This document shows, in pieces, positions 34,297 through 43,203 of a stretch of 64,000 nucleotides of DNA. Every line of letters begins with the position of its first letter. Position 1 is the stretch's first letter. Origin of the DNA: Bacteroidales bacterium. Its GTDB lineage: Bacteria; Bacteroidota; Bacteroidia; Bacteroidales; F082. Position numbers and translations under genes: made by a program. The stretch covers positions 124,001 to 188,000 of the forward strand of contig JAFUVT010000029.1 in the NCBI GenBank assembly GCA_017477425.1. Direction: 5' to 3'. The notes below the pieces were generated by a model, which worked only from the letters and a program-made list of their open reading frames with translations, searched no databases and had not been told where the DNA came from.

Positions 34297-35814
34297 TTGA
34301 AGAAAATTAAAACAGCTTTAATATCAGTCTTTTACAAAAACGGCATTGATACCATTGTCGATTTGTTGAAGCAAAATGGAGTGCAGATTTACTCCACGGG
34401 TGGCACCTTTGATTTCATCCAGCCACTCGACCCCACGGTGAAAACCGTTGAATCGCTGACGGGCTATCCCTCCATCCTCGGCGGTCGCGTCAAGACCTTG
34501 CATCCCAAGGTGTTTGGTGGCATTTTGGGCCGTACGAATCTCGAATCCGACCAACGCGAGATGCAGGAATACGACATCCCGCCTTTCGACCTCGTCATCG
34601 TCGACCTCTATCCTTTTGAGGAGACTGTGGCCAAGACCGACGATGCCAGCCAAATCATCGAGAAAATCGACATCGGCGGCATCTCGCTCATCCGCGCCGG
34701 CGCCAAGAACTTCAACGACGTGCTCATCGTGCCTTCGCAAAAACACTACGGCGAGCTCATCCAACTCTTGAAGGACCAACACGGTGAAACGTCCATCGAC
34801 GATCGCCGTCGTTTTGCCGCCTACGCCTTTGGCGTGAGCTCGCATTACGACAGCGCAATCATGAATTGGTTCACGAAGGACGACGACCGTCGACCGCTGA
34901 GAATCAGCGAAGAAGAAGGCACGCCTTTGCGCTATGGCGAGAATCCTCACCAAAGAGGCACTTTCTACGGCAACCTCGACGCGATGTTTGAAAAACTGCA
35001 CGGCAAGGAGTTGTCGTACAACAACTTGCTCGACCTCGATGCAGGCCTCAACCTCATCCGTGAGTTTGACGAGCCCACTTTCGCCATTCTCAAGCACAAC
35101 AACCCTTGCGGCATCGCCTGTCGCAAGACCGTGAAAGGAGCCTACCTTGCCGCTTTGGCGGGCGACCCCGTGTCGGCTTTTGGCGGCGTGTTGGTCTGTA
35201 ATCGCCCCATCGACTTTGAAGCGGCCGAGGAAATCAACAAGCTGTTCATCGAGGTCATCGTGGCCCCTGAATATCAGGAAGGCGTGCTCGACCTGCTCTT
35301 CTCGAAGAAGAACCGCGTGGTGCTGCGCCTAAAAGCCGACCTCTACAAGCCGCAGACCGTGAAGACTGCCTTGAACGGCTACCTCGTGCAAGACCGTGAC
35401 CTCCACACTGAGACCGCCGCCAACTTCAAGGTGATTACCGAGAAGGCCCCGACAACTGCCGAGGTGGAAGACATGATTTTCGCCAACAAAATCGTGAAAC
35501 ACAGCCGCAGTAACGCCATCGTGCTTGCCAAAGGCAATCAACTCTGTGCTTCGGGCATTGGGCAGACCTCGCGCGTGGATGCCTTGCGCCAAGCCATTGA
35601 GAAGGCCAAGTCGTTCAACTTCGACCTGAACGGCGCCGTGTTGGCTTCCGATGCGTTCTTCCCCTTCAAGGACTGCGTCGAATTGGCCCACGAAGCTGGC
35701 ATCACGGCCATTGTGCAACCCGGTGGCTCGGTGCGCGACCAGGAATCCATCGACTGCTGCAACGAGAACGCCATCAGTATGGTGTTTACCGGATTTAGAC
35801 ATTTTAGACATTAA
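34297..35814 (+). CDS. purH: Bifunctional AICAR transformylase/IMP cyclohydrolase PurH, TTG start
   Basis: Catalyses the last two steps of purine synthesis. The 505-residue protein has the N-terminal MGS-like cyclohydrolase domain (LISVFYKNGID, YSTGGTFDFI, GGRVKTLHPKVFGGIL) and the C-terminal transformylase with the catalytic FAILKHNNPCGIA and FFPFKDCVELAHEAGI. Translation must begin at TTG (34297): the preceding codons in this frame include a TGA two codons upstream, no ATG precedes the conserved N-terminus, and a promoter core lies 30 bases upstream. A TTG start is unusual for a housekeeping gene here and may lower expression. Confidence 0.93.
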   Translation: MKKIKTALISVFYKNGIDTIVDLLKQNGVQIYSTGGTFDFIQPLDPTVKTVESLTGYPSILGGRVKTLHPKVFGGILGRTNLESDQREMQEYDIPPFDLVIVDLYPFEETVAKTDDASQIIEKIDIGGISLIRAGAKNFNDVLIVPSQKHYGELIQLLKDQHGETSIDDRRRFAAYAFGVSSHYDSAIMNWFTKDDDRRPLRISEEEGTPLRYGENPHQRGTFYGNLDAMFEKLHGKELSYNNLLDLDAGLNLIREFDEPTFAILKHNNPCGIACRKTVKGAYLAALAGDPVSAFGGVLVCNRPIDFEAAEEINKLFIEVIVAPEYQEGVLDLLFSKKNRVVLRLKADLYKPQTVKTALNGYLVQDRDLHTETAANFKVITEKAPTTAEVEDMIFANKIVKHSRSNAIVLAKGNQLCASGIGQTSRVDALRQAIEKAKSFNFDLNGAVLASDAFFPFKDCVELAHEAGITAIVQPGGSVRDQESIDCCNENAISMVFTGFRHFRH

Positions 35815-35817
35815 ATT

Positions 35818-35853
35818 AACTGACAACTGAACAACTGACAAACTAACAACTGT
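35818..35853. repeat. Short tandem AACTGACAA-type repeat upstream of mreB
   Basis: AACTGACAACTGAACAACTG followed by ACAAACTAACAACTG, a degenerate tandem of ACAACTG units filling the 44-base gap between purH and mreB. No promoter core is visible, so mreBCD may be transcribed from the purH promoter or from an unrecognised one. Confidence 0.6.
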
Positions 35854-35858
35854 AGATT

Positions 35859-36881
35859 ATGGGAGCATTTTCATTCCTCAACAAAGAAATCGCCATTGAC
35901 CTTGGTACGGCCAACACGATTATCATATACAACGACAAGGTGGTAGTCGACGAGCCCTCCATCGTGGCCATGCAGCGCGACACCAAGAAAATCATCGCCG
36001 TGGGCAAACGTGCCATGATGATGCACGGTAAGACCCATGAGAACATCAAGACCATCCGCCCGCTGCGCGACGGTGTCATCGCCGACTTCCAGGCCGCCGA
36101 GTACATGATGCGCGAGATGATCAAGATGATCCAATTCAAGAACACGCTGTTTCCACCCAGCTTGAAGATGGTCATCTGCATCCCTTCGGGCATCACCGAG
36201 GTGGAGGAACGCGCCGTGAAGGACTCTGCCGAGCAAGCTGGCGCCAAGGAGGTTCGCCTGATTCACGAGCCTATGGCCGCTGCCATCGGTATCGGCATCG
36301 ACGTGCTTGAGCCGACGGGCAACATGATTATCGACATCGGTGGTGGTACCTCCGAAATCGCCGTCATTGCCTTGGGTGGCATCGTCAACAACAAGTCCAT
36401 CCGCATCGCTGGCGACGACTTCACCGCCGACATCGAAGAATACATGCGCAAGCAACACAACATCATCGTGGGCGAACGCACCGCCGAGCGCATCAAGATT
36501 GAAGTCGGTGCCGCCATCCCGCAGTTGGACAATCCGCCCGACGACTACGCCGTGCAAGGCCGCGACATGCTGACGGGCATCCCGAAGGAAATCCGCGTCA
36601 ACTATGCCGAGATTGCCCATTGCCTCGACAAGAGCATCATGAAAATCGAAACCGCCGTGTTGAATGCTTTGGAGCAAACGCCGCCTGAGCTGTCGGCCGA
36701 TATTTACCGTACGGGTATCTATCTCACAGGTGGTGGTGCCTTGTTGCGCGGCCTCGACAAGCGTCTCAACGCCAAGACCAAGCTGCCCATCCACGTGGCC
36801 GAAGACCCGTTGCGTGCCGTCGCCCGTGGCACTGGCATCGCTCTGAAGAACTTTGACCGCTTCACCTTCTTGATCAAGTAA
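35859..36881 (+). CDS. mreB: Rod shape-determining protein MreB
   Basis: Bacterial actin that organises cell-wall elongation. The 340-residue length is usual. Actin-type nucleotide motifs are visible: IAIDLGTANTIIIY (phosphate 1), DIGGGTSEIAVIALGG (phosphate 2) and YLTGGGALLRGLDKRL (adenosine). It overlaps mreC by one base (TAATG), and mreD follows, giving the classical mreBCD order. No pbp2/rodA follows; unrelated lipoprotein genes come next, so those elongasome parts are elsewhere. Confidence 0.97.
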   Translation: MGAFSFLNKEIAIDLGTANTIIIYNDKVVVDEPSIVAMQRDTKKIIAVGKRAMMMHGKTHENIKTIRPLRDGVIADFQAAEYMMREMIKMIQFKNTLFPPSLKMVICIPSGITEVEERAVKDSAEQAGAKEVRLIHEPMAAAIGIGIDVLEPTGNMIIDIGGGTSEIAVIALGGIVNNKSIRIAGDDFTADIEEYMRKQHNIIVGERTAERIKIEVGAAIPQLDNPPDDYAVQGRDMLTGIPKEIRVNYAEIAHCLDKSIMKIETAVLNALEQTPPELSADIYRTGIYLTGGGALLRGLDKRLNAKTKLPIHVAEDPLRAVARGTGIALKNFDRFTFLIK

Positions 36882-37696
36882 TGAACAACCTGAGGCGTTT
36901 CATCTTAAAGCATCACTTCGTCATCCTTTTCATCTTGCTCGAGGTGATTTCCATCTTGCTGCTCGCCAACAGTCAACGCTTCCATCGCAACCGTATGGTC
37001 AACACGACCAACGACGCGGTGGGCAAGATTTACGAGTGGAGCAGTGCGGTGGGCAATTATTTCCGCCTCAACACGGCCAACGAGCAGTTGGCCGAAGAGA
37101 ACGCCCTGCTCAGGAAGCAGCTTTCGGTGGTTTACGACACCACTTCGAGCATCTACAACGTGAATGAAAGCGACACGCTTTACGAATACATTCCCGCACA
37201 GGTGGTCAACAACAGCACCAACCAGGCGAATAACTACATTATTATTAATAAAGGAAAGAGCGACGGCATCGAACGCGACATGAGCGTGATGTCGACCGAA
37301 GGCATCGTGGGCGTGGTGACCGACGTGAGCCGCCATTACGCCTCGGTGATGAGCCTGCTCCACAGCAAGTCGGTCGTCGGCGTGCGTATCAAGGAAAGCC
37401 AAGAACTGGCCAGCTTGAAATGGGAAACCAACAACTACCGTTATGGCATGGTCGAGGACATCCCGACCCATATCATCCTGCAAAAGGGCGACACCATCCT
37501 CACCAGCTCACATTCCTACATCTTCCCAGAAGACCTGATGGTAGGCACAGTGGAAGAGTTCTATCCAACGGCCATCGACGCCTTGAACAAGGCCAAGATC
37601 CGGTTTTCGACCGACTTCGCCACGCTGAGGCACGTCTACGTAATCAGAGATTTGCACAAACCCGAGCTCGATTCGCTCAAAGCCAGATTCCAATGA
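36881..37696 (+). CDS. mreC: Rod shape-determining protein MreC
   Basis: A 271-residue periplasmic elongasome scaffold with one N-terminal membrane helix (HHFVILFILLEVISILLL), a short coiled-coil region (TANEQLAEENALLRKQLSV) and the beta-barrel domain containing YIPAQVVNNSTNQANNYIII, GIVGVVTDVSRHYASVMSLL and ILTSSHSYIFPEDLMVG. It starts on the last base of the mreB stop, indicating coupled translation. Confidence 0.95.
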   Translation: MNNLRRFILKHHFVILFILLEVISILLLANSQRFHRNRMVNTTNDAVGKIYEWSSAVGNYFRLNTANEQLAEENALLRKQLSVVYDTTSSIYNVNESDTLYEYIPAQVVNNSTNQANNYIIINKGKSDGIERDMSVMSTEGIVGVVTDVSRHYASVMSLLHSKSVVGVRIKESQELASLKWETNNYRYGMVEDIPTHIILQKGDTILTSSHSYIFPEDLMVGTVEEFYPTAIDALNKAKIRFSTDFATLRHVYVIRDLHKPELDSLKARFQ

Positions 37697-37697
37697 C

Positions 37698-38213
37698 ATG
37701 AACAAGACCGCGCTACAAATCATTCGTTTCGTCGTGCTCGTACTCTTTCAGGTGCTGGTCATCAACCACATTCGCTTGGGAGGGTATGTGCATCCTTATA
37801 TCTACCTGATTTTCGTGATGTTGCTGCCCTTCAGCACACCCAAATGGCAATTGCTTGTGCTAGGCTTCGCGCTCGGCTTGAGCGTCGACCTGTTTACGGG
37901 CACACCTGGGCTTCACGCCGGTGCCACCACCTTGATGGCCTTCTGTCGTCCATCCATCATCAAACTCGTTTCGGGCAACCAAAAATTCGAAAACATCAAC
38001 GAGCCCAATCTGGGACAACTAGGCGGAATCTGGTTTTTCCGCTATGCCCTTTGCTTGGTGCTTGTCCATCATTTCACATTGTTTTTACTCGAGTCGTTCA
38101 GCTTCAGGCTCATCGGTCAGGTGCTGCTACGTATCCTGCTCAGCGTGCCCGTTTCCATCTTCCTAATCATGATGATTATGTTTATCTTCAAATCGGAAAA
38201 GAAAAGAGATTGA
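37698..38213 (+). CDS. mreD: Rod shape-determining protein MreD
   Basis: A 171-residue hydrophobic protein with about five to six membrane segments, matching MreD in length and position. It includes LGLSVDLFTGTPGLHAGATT, the typical 'DxxxGxxGxHA' MreD signature. One base separates it from mreC. Identification rests on operon order as well as this motif. Confidence 0.9.
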   Translation: MNKTALQIIRFVVLVLFQVLVINHIRLGGYVHPYIYLIFVMLLPFSTPKWQLLVLGFALGLSVDLFTGTPGLHAGATTLMAFCRPSIIKLVSGNQKFENINEPNLGQLGGIWFFRYALCLVLVHHFTLFLLESFSFRLIGQVLLRILLSVPVSIFLIMMIMFIFKSEKKRD

Positions 38214-38238
38214 ATTTAATACAAATAACTGATTTACA

Positions 38239-39327
38239 ATGAGGAAACACTTACTATTCCTGTTTGCATTGGCACTCGGAATGACTGCCTGCAACCAAAA
38301 AGCGAAGACCTTCCAAGTCAACGTAGGTCTCACCAACGGCAACGACAAAACCGTGTATCTACAAAAATTTGTCGACAATGCCCCTGTCACCATCGATTCG
38401 GCAGTGATTACCAACGACCAAGCCGTGCTGACAGCCCCTATTGACGACCCGCAAATCCTTTACGCGCTGAAAGTGAAAGGGAAACGCGGATCGATGCCCT
38501 TCTTTGCCGACAACAAGGATGTCGCTTTCGTAGGGGATATGGAAAACCCGCAAGCCGTAGAAATCATGGCCTCGGAATCACAAGCCGAATTGGAAGCCTA
38601 CAACGACCAACTGCATGATTTTGATGCCCAGATCAAGGAACTTTACACCGTGATGCAACAGGCTTTCCTGGACAACGATTCCGTGATGATGGACTCGCTC
38701 AACACCGTGGGCACCGCGCTGATGGAACAGCAGGACAGCTTCCGCGACGACTACATCAAGTCCCATCCCGAGAGCTTCGTCACACATTACATCCTCGACC
38801 AGGTGAAGCAGGACTATCCCCTCGACCAGCTGAAGGAATTGATGGCTGGCTTCAGCACCGAATCCATCTACAGCAAGGACCTCAACAAGTACATCGCCGA
38901 TCAGGAGCGCCTCGAAATCGGTCAGCCTTTCATCGACTTCACGCTGCAAACCAAAGACGATGAGAATGTTACACTTTCTGAAGTCATTGGAAAAAACAAA
39001 CTCACGCTGGTTGATTTCTGGGCTTCGTGGTGTGGTCCGTGCCGCCACGAGAACCCCGTCGTGAAGGCCGCTTACGAAAAATATCACGAACTCGGCTTCG
39101 AGGTCGTCGGCGTCAGCGTCGACCAAGACGGCGACGCTTGGCTGCAAGCCGTTGAGGAAGACCAACTGCCTTGGATGCAGGTGCGCGACACCGAGAACAA
39201 GGTCAGCCAAGACTATCTGATTTATTATATCCCGTCCAACTTCCTCTTCGACCAAAACGGCACAATGGTGGCCAAAGGCTTGCGTGGCGAGGATTTGGAG
39301 GCCAAACTTGCTGAACTTCTGCAATAA
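38239..39327 (+). CDS. DUF4369-thioredoxin lipoprotein (thiol:disulfide oxidoreductase), paralogue 1
   Basis: A 362-residue lipoprotein (lipobox GMTACNQK). N-terminal DUF4369 domain (VGLTNGNDKTVYLQKFVDN ... MPFFADNKDVAFVGD), a helical linker, and a C-terminal AhpC/TlpA-like thioredoxin domain with active site WASWCGPCRHENP. Such proteins reduce or isomerise periplasmic disulfides in Bacteroidetes. It starts 25 bases after mreD and is followed by a paralogue with the same domain order but active site CPDC, so the pair arose by tandem duplication. The 64-base palindromic element at 39333 separates them. Confidence 0.88.
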   Translation: MRKHLLFLFALALGMTACNQKAKTFQVNVGLTNGNDKTVYLQKFVDNAPVTIDSAVITNDQAVLTAPIDDPQILYALKVKGKRGSMPFFADNKDVAFVGDMENPQAVEIMASESQAELEAYNDQLHDFDAQIKELYTVMQQAFLDNDSVMMDSLNTVGTALMEQQDSFRDDYIKSHPESFVTHYILDQVKQDYPLDQLKELMAGFSTESIYSKDLNKYIADQERLEIGQPFIDFTLQTKDDENVTLSEVIGKNKLTLVDFWASWCGPCRHENPVVKAAYEKYHELGFEVVGVSVDQDGDAWLQAVEEDQLPWMQVRDTENKVSQDYLIYYIPSNFLFDQNGTMVAKGLRGEDLEAKLAELLQ

Positions 39328-39332
39328 TTGGC

Positions 39333-39396
39333 GGCCCTTCGACAAGCTCAGGGACCTTAGCTTTTACGCTGAGGGTGCCTGAGCCTGTCGAAGGCC
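39333..39396. repeat. CCTTCGACAAGCTCAGG palindromic element, copy 1
   Basis: GGCCCTTCGACAAGCTCAGG at the left and CCTGAGCCTGTCGAAGGCC at the right form long imperfect arms with a central GGGACCTTAGC...GAGGGTGCC section. Related elements are at 60228-60295 and 61372-61440. If read as protein the right arm gives PEPVEG, which would be a spurious extension of the next gene. Confidence 0.9.
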
Positions 39397-39416
39397 CCGA
39401 CACAATAACATCACCC

Positions 39417-40466
39417 ATGAAAACAAGACATTTCCTTATCGCAGCCCTGGCTTTAGGCTTGGCTGCCTGCACCTCAAAGCCCGAGACGAACACCTTCAAG
39501 GTCAATGTGAATTTGGCCAATGCCGACGGCCAGACCGTTTATCTGCAAAAAGACGGCCAAGTGCTTGATTCGGCGACGATTGAGAACTGGGATGCCGTGT
39601 TCAACACACCCGCTTGCGACGACAACGAGATGTACGGTCTGATGCTGAAAGGCTGGCGCCGTCCGTTCCCGTTCTTCACCGACAATGCCGAAGTGACCCT
39701 CGAAGGCGATGCACAAAACCCCAACGCCATCGTGGTGAAAGGCTCCGAAACACAAGCGCGTTTGGATGCTTTCACGCAAAGCTACAACGACCTTGAGGCC
39801 AAGCTGGAAGCCGACAGCACGATGGCTCAAGCCGACAAGGACGAAATCCTGAAGATGCACTGCTTCGACTACGTTTGGGACAACCCCACTGACCCCGTGG
39901 CGCATTATGTGCTCTATCGCTACAAATGGGCCTTCGGTCCCTGCGAGCTGCGCAATATGATCGACAACATCCATCACGCTGACAGCACGCTCACTTCCAA
40001 GAACTTGGCCTTGGCCGAAGAATATGTGGAAAAGATTGAACGCGTGCAAGCCGGTCAGCCGATGATTGACTTCACCCAAAACAACGCCGAAGGCAATCCT
40101 GTGACGCTCAGCGAAGTGGCCGAAGGCAAACTGCTGTTGGTCGATTTCTGGGCTTCGTGGTGCCCCGACTGCCGCAAGGAGAACCCCAATGTGGTGGCCG
40201 CCTACCAGAAGTATCACGACCAAGGTTTTGACGTGCTGGGCGTTTCGTTCGACACGAACAAGGAGGCTTGGCTCGCCGGCATCGAAAAAGATGGTCTGAC
40301 CTGGACGCACGTCAGCGACCTGCAAGGCTGGGGCAACGCCGCCGGAGCGCTATATTCCATTGCCTTCATTCCGCAAAACGCCTTGATTAAGGACGGAATG
40401 ATTGTGGCCCGCAACCTCGAAGGCGCCGAACTGATGGAAGAAATAGAAAGACAGTTGGCGAAATAA
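39417..40466 (+). CDS. DUF4369-thioredoxin lipoprotein, paralogue 2
   Basis: A 349-residue lipoprotein (lipobox GLAACTSK) with DUF4369 (VNLANADGQTVYLQKDGQV) and a thioredoxin domain with active site WASWCPDCRKENP. The CPDC centre differs from CGPC in its neighbour, which should change redox potential. The ATG at 39417 is correct because anything upstream would read the palindromic repeat. A perfect GTAG palindrome follows three bases after the stop codon. Confidence 0.88.
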   Translation: MKTRHFLIAALALGLAACTSKPETNTFKVNVNLANADGQTVYLQKDGQVLDSATIENWDAVFNTPACDDNEMYGLMLKGWRRPFPFFTDNAEVTLEGDAQNPNAIVVKGSETQARLDAFTQSYNDLEAKLEADSTMAQADKDEILKMHCFDYVWDNPTDPVAHYVLYRYKWAFGPCELRNMIDNIHHADSTLTSKNLALAEEYVEKIERVQAGQPMIDFTQNNAEGNPVTLSEVAEGKLLLVDFWASWCPDCRKENPNVVAAYQKYHDQGFDVLGVSFDTNKEAWLAGIEKDGLTWTHVSDLQGWGNAAGALYSIAFIPQNALIKDGMIVARNLEGAELMEEIERQLAK

Positions 40467-40468
40467 CA

Positions 40469-40496
40469 GTAGAGACGTTGCGCGCAACGTCTCTAC
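40469..40496. repeat. GTAG-headed perfect palindrome, copy 2
   Basis: Identical over 28 bases to the palindrome at 148-175. It lies between the thioredoxin lipoprotein stop and the end of the convergent outer-membrane gene and could act as a hairpin terminator for either. Confidence 0.9.
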
Positions 40497-40510
40497 AAAC
40501 CCATCATTAT

Positions 40511-42871
40511 TCAAAACCTACCCCCATCCGCATTATATCCCTGATGGTTCTCGAACCGCTTCAGGTTCTTGCGGTTGAAGCTGTAGCGCACCGTGAGGCG
40601 GATGTAGCGTGCGTCAATGAGGTTGTCGCTTTTCGAGACGACGCCGTTCAACAGACTTTCGCGGTTGCCCACATCGTTGTTGAACACGTCGTTCGCGCTG
40701 AGGGTGGTTTGCAGGTTGCCGTCGAGGAACCTTGCCGAGAGATTCAGACCCATCTTTGGCATTCCTTGGCTGACCGCATAATCGTCGAGATGAGAGGAAG
40801 AATAGAGCGCGTAGCCGCCAAAAGTCACATCATACTTCTTGATGAGCGTATAAGAGAAACGGAGGTTCACAAAGTAATGCCATAGCGAATTGCGGTAGTC
40901 GAGGGCATCGCCGCTGTTGTATAGCCTATATTCCGCCTCGCTATGGAAATTCAGGTTGAGCCGTTTGTCAAAGAATCGTTTCGACATATCTAAGGTGAAA
41001 TTCAAGTTGTCGCTTTTGCCGAAATTGCCGTAAGTGTAGCCGAAGATGGCTCCGTCGGCATCCAATTGCGGCACTTGCAGCACCGTATTCGTGGCGTTGG
41101 CATACGAAACGCCAAAGTTCAGCCAATAACGGAAACGATAATTGAATTTAAGGTTGTAGGTAATCGAGTGTTTCAAGTTAGGATTACCCTCCACATAATA
41201 GACGGGACTCTCGTACTTGCGAAAGGGATTTAAGTAGGTGAAATTGGGCTGCCCGTAATTCCTTCCGAAAGTAAATGAGAGGAAATGATCCTCATGGGGC
41301 TTGTAGCGCAAAGTAAGGTAAGGACGGATGACATTGTAATTGTAAGGTGTCGTGATGCCCGTAGTCTTTGAAATGCCCATGGTTCGGACATAAGTATCGT
41401 TAAGCGTAGCCGAATAACTGAACTTCTCGCTCACTTGATAGCCAATAATAAAATAAGCCACATAGTTGCTCTCTGTATAGTTGAAGTCGTTGGTTACCAA
41501 GGGGTCGGTATGCCAAGTGTCATCTATGAGGTTCTCGTAAGTGAAGTTGTTTTGAATGTCAGAATGACGGAAAATGAGGCCCGACTGGATTTGAAATTTG
41601 TCCCACTCGTGGTAATAGTCGGCACGGGTGGAGAAAAGCCAAGCGGAATAGGGCGAGGCATCGCGGTTAAAGGTCACGGAATCAGGACAGTAGGTGTATT
41701 GGCGCAGGTTGCCCGATTCGTTGAAATTGCGGCTCAAGTTGGCATCCACCGTGATATAATGCTGCGGGTTGTTGAAGTTGTGCTTGTAGTAGATGTCGCC
41801 CCAATACGAGCGCGAGTCGTTTCGTGCCGTGTCGGTGGAATGGATGGCCGTTTCGCGGTCGAGGATGTACTCATTGATGTTGTCGTAATCATAATCAAGA
41901 CTCCCCGAAAAGTTGATATCCAAGGAGTTGTTGTCGTCCATCTGTATGCCCGTGCCTGTGTTCAAATAATAACGGTTCATGTTGTTGTAGTGGTTCGATT
42001 CGCGCCGCATCAGTGTGTCGCCGTTCTCGCGGTACTGCCAGTAACGGTAGGCATATTCCCTCGGGTTGTAGTCTTGCGACAAATATAGATAGGTGTTGGT
42101 TTTCAAAGTTCTATAGTTGAGGTTGAGCGACGACCTTGCGCCAAGGCGTTTGCGCAGTTGGAGGTCGCCCGAAACGCTGCCGTAGAAGCCTGTGGCCAAG
42201 TTCTTCTTCGTGATGATGTTCACCACGGGGCCCTCCCACTCACCTTTGAAACGTGGCGGCGTTTCGTACATGATTTCCACCTCGGCGATGTCTTCGGCAC
42301 GCTCGCCTTGCAGCATGTTGGTGAGTTGTTCGAACGAGACGCGGATGGGCCGCCCGTTAAGCAGCACTAACACGGCCTTGTTCAGGACGGTCAGTGTATT
42401 TTCGCTCACGTTGTAGAACGAGCCGGGGATTTCCTGCAAAGCGTCGATGTAGGTGGCCGCAGGCGGCAGCTTTAGTTCGCTGACGTTCATCTTCAACTTG
42501 TCGAGTTTGTCCTCAAAGACCTTGGTGGCGGTCACTTGCACCTCGTTGAGCATTTTCGTGTCGGGTGTGAGGCGCAGCGTGTCCAAGTGCATGTCCTTGT
42601 CGAGAGCGACCTCGAAAGGCAGATGCGCAAAGCCGGTGAACTTCACCAGGCCGTGGTAGTAGCCTCGGTTGAGGCCGCGCAGAGCAAAGTCGCCCTTCTT
42701 GTCGGTGATGCCGTAGGTGGCTTTCAGCGTGTCATTGCCTTGCCACACCATGACGGTGGCGTAATGCAGGGGTCTGTTTTCGTCGCAGACCGTGCCGCTC
42801 AGCGTGTGGGTCTGCGCCATGCCTGCCGTAGCAAGTAGGAGCATGAGGGTTAAGGTTGGAATGCGTTTCAT
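40511..42871 (-). CDS. TonB-receptor-like outer-membrane beta-barrel protein
   Basis: A 786-residue exported protein. Signal peptide (LMLLLATAGMAQ), an N-terminal carboxypeptidase-regulatory-like domain (THTLSGTVCDENRPLHYATV), a plug-like region with VQVTATKVFEDKLDKLKMNV and GPVVNIITKKN, then a large C-terminal barrel of the PF14905 type ending RLTVRYSFNRKNLKRFE. There is no SusD partner, so it is not a classical SusC. Proteins of this family are often regulated by envelope stress. The ATG at 42871 begins the signal peptide. Upstream lie a promoter core and several TTTACAA boxes, two of them the full TTTACAAACTT shared with the TPR-HTH regulator gene at 43997. Confidence 0.8.
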   Translation of the reverse strand: MKRIPTLTLMLLLATAGMAQTHTLSGTVCDENRPLHYATVMVWQGNDTLKATYGITDKKGDFALRGLNRGYYHGLVKFTGFAHLPFEVALDKDMHLDTLRLTPDTKMLNEVQVTATKVFEDKLDKLKMNVSELKLPPAATYIDALQEIPGSFYNVSENTLTVLNKAVLVLLNGRPIRVSFEQLTNMLQGERAEDIAEVEIMYETPPRFKGEWEGPVVNIITKKNLATGFYGSVSGDLQLRKRLGARSSLNLNYRTLKTNTYLYLSQDYNPREYAYRYWQYRENGDTLMRRESNHYNNMNRYYLNTGTGIQMDDNNSLDINFSGSLDYDYDNINEYILDRETAIHSTDTARNDSRSYWGDIYYKHNFNNPQHYITVDANLSRNFNESGNLRQYTYCPDSVTFNRDASPYSAWLFSTRADYYHEWDKFQIQSGLIFRHSDIQNNFTYENLIDDTWHTDPLVTNDFNYTESNYVAYFIIGYQVSEKFSYSATLNDTYVRTMGISKTTGITTPYNYNVIRPYLTLRYKPHEDHFLSFTFGRNYGQPNFTYLNPFRKYESPVYYVEGNPNLKHSITYNLKFNYRFRYWLNFGVSYANATNTVLQVPQLDADGAIFGYTYGNFGKSDNLNFTLDMSKRFFDKRLNLNFHSEAEYRLYNSGDALDYRNSLWHYFVNLRFSYTLIKKYDVTFGGYALYSSSHLDDYAVSQGMPKMGLNLSARFLDGNLQTTLSANDVFNNDVGNRESLLNGVVSKSDNLIDARYIRLTVRYSFNRKNLKRFENHQGYNADGGRF

Positions 42872-42910
42872 TTTGTTGAATTGTTGATTGTTTAATTGTT
42901 GTTTGACGAG

Positions 42911-42919
42911 GCAAAAGTA
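42911..42919 (-). promoter_or_regulatory. Promoter core for the outer-membrane barrel gene
   Basis: Minus-strand TACTTTTGC, with GTTG 19 bases further upstream as a possible -33 element. It lies 40 bases before the ATG. Confidence 0.6.
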
Positions 42920-43175
42920 CCCCAAGCCCATGACCTGTCAACGGCTTTACAATTTTGATTGAGGGGTTTACAAACTTTACAACAAGAACTCTTTCCAAAC
43001 CGTTGGTTTTCAATAATTCCCCAAAACCGATTTACAAACTTCTGGAAATGGAAATCTATGTTTAAGGAGACTTTTCAACCTATGTTTTTTTGTTCAAATA
43101 GCCTTTCTCAAGTATTTTCCGGAAACAATTCCCTGATTTTTCGACGAGCCACCATCGGGATTCCAGAAATAATGC

Positions 43176-43183
43176 TATCTTTG
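43176..43183 (+). promoter_or_regulatory. Promoter core for the HEPN/MNT pair
   Basis: TATCTTTG followed by C, 20 bases before the MNT gene start. Confidence 0.6.
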
Positions 43184-43203
43184 CACCATCAAATCAATGC
43201 ATT

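Larger units (their letters stand above)
42872..43203. other. 332-base intergenic region with divergent promoters and TTTACAA boxes
   Basis: Contains a minus-strand promoter core for the outer-membrane gene, a plus-strand core for the MNT gene, and four TTTACAA motifs at 42946, 42967, 42976 and 43031; the copies at 42967 and 43031 extend to TTTACAAACTT. An 82-codon open frame here has no coding character. Confidence 0.6.

Noticed and set aside
40511..42871. A SusC-type glycan importer
   Set aside because: No SusD gene follows, and the barrel resembles the PF14905 outer-membrane family rather than SusC.
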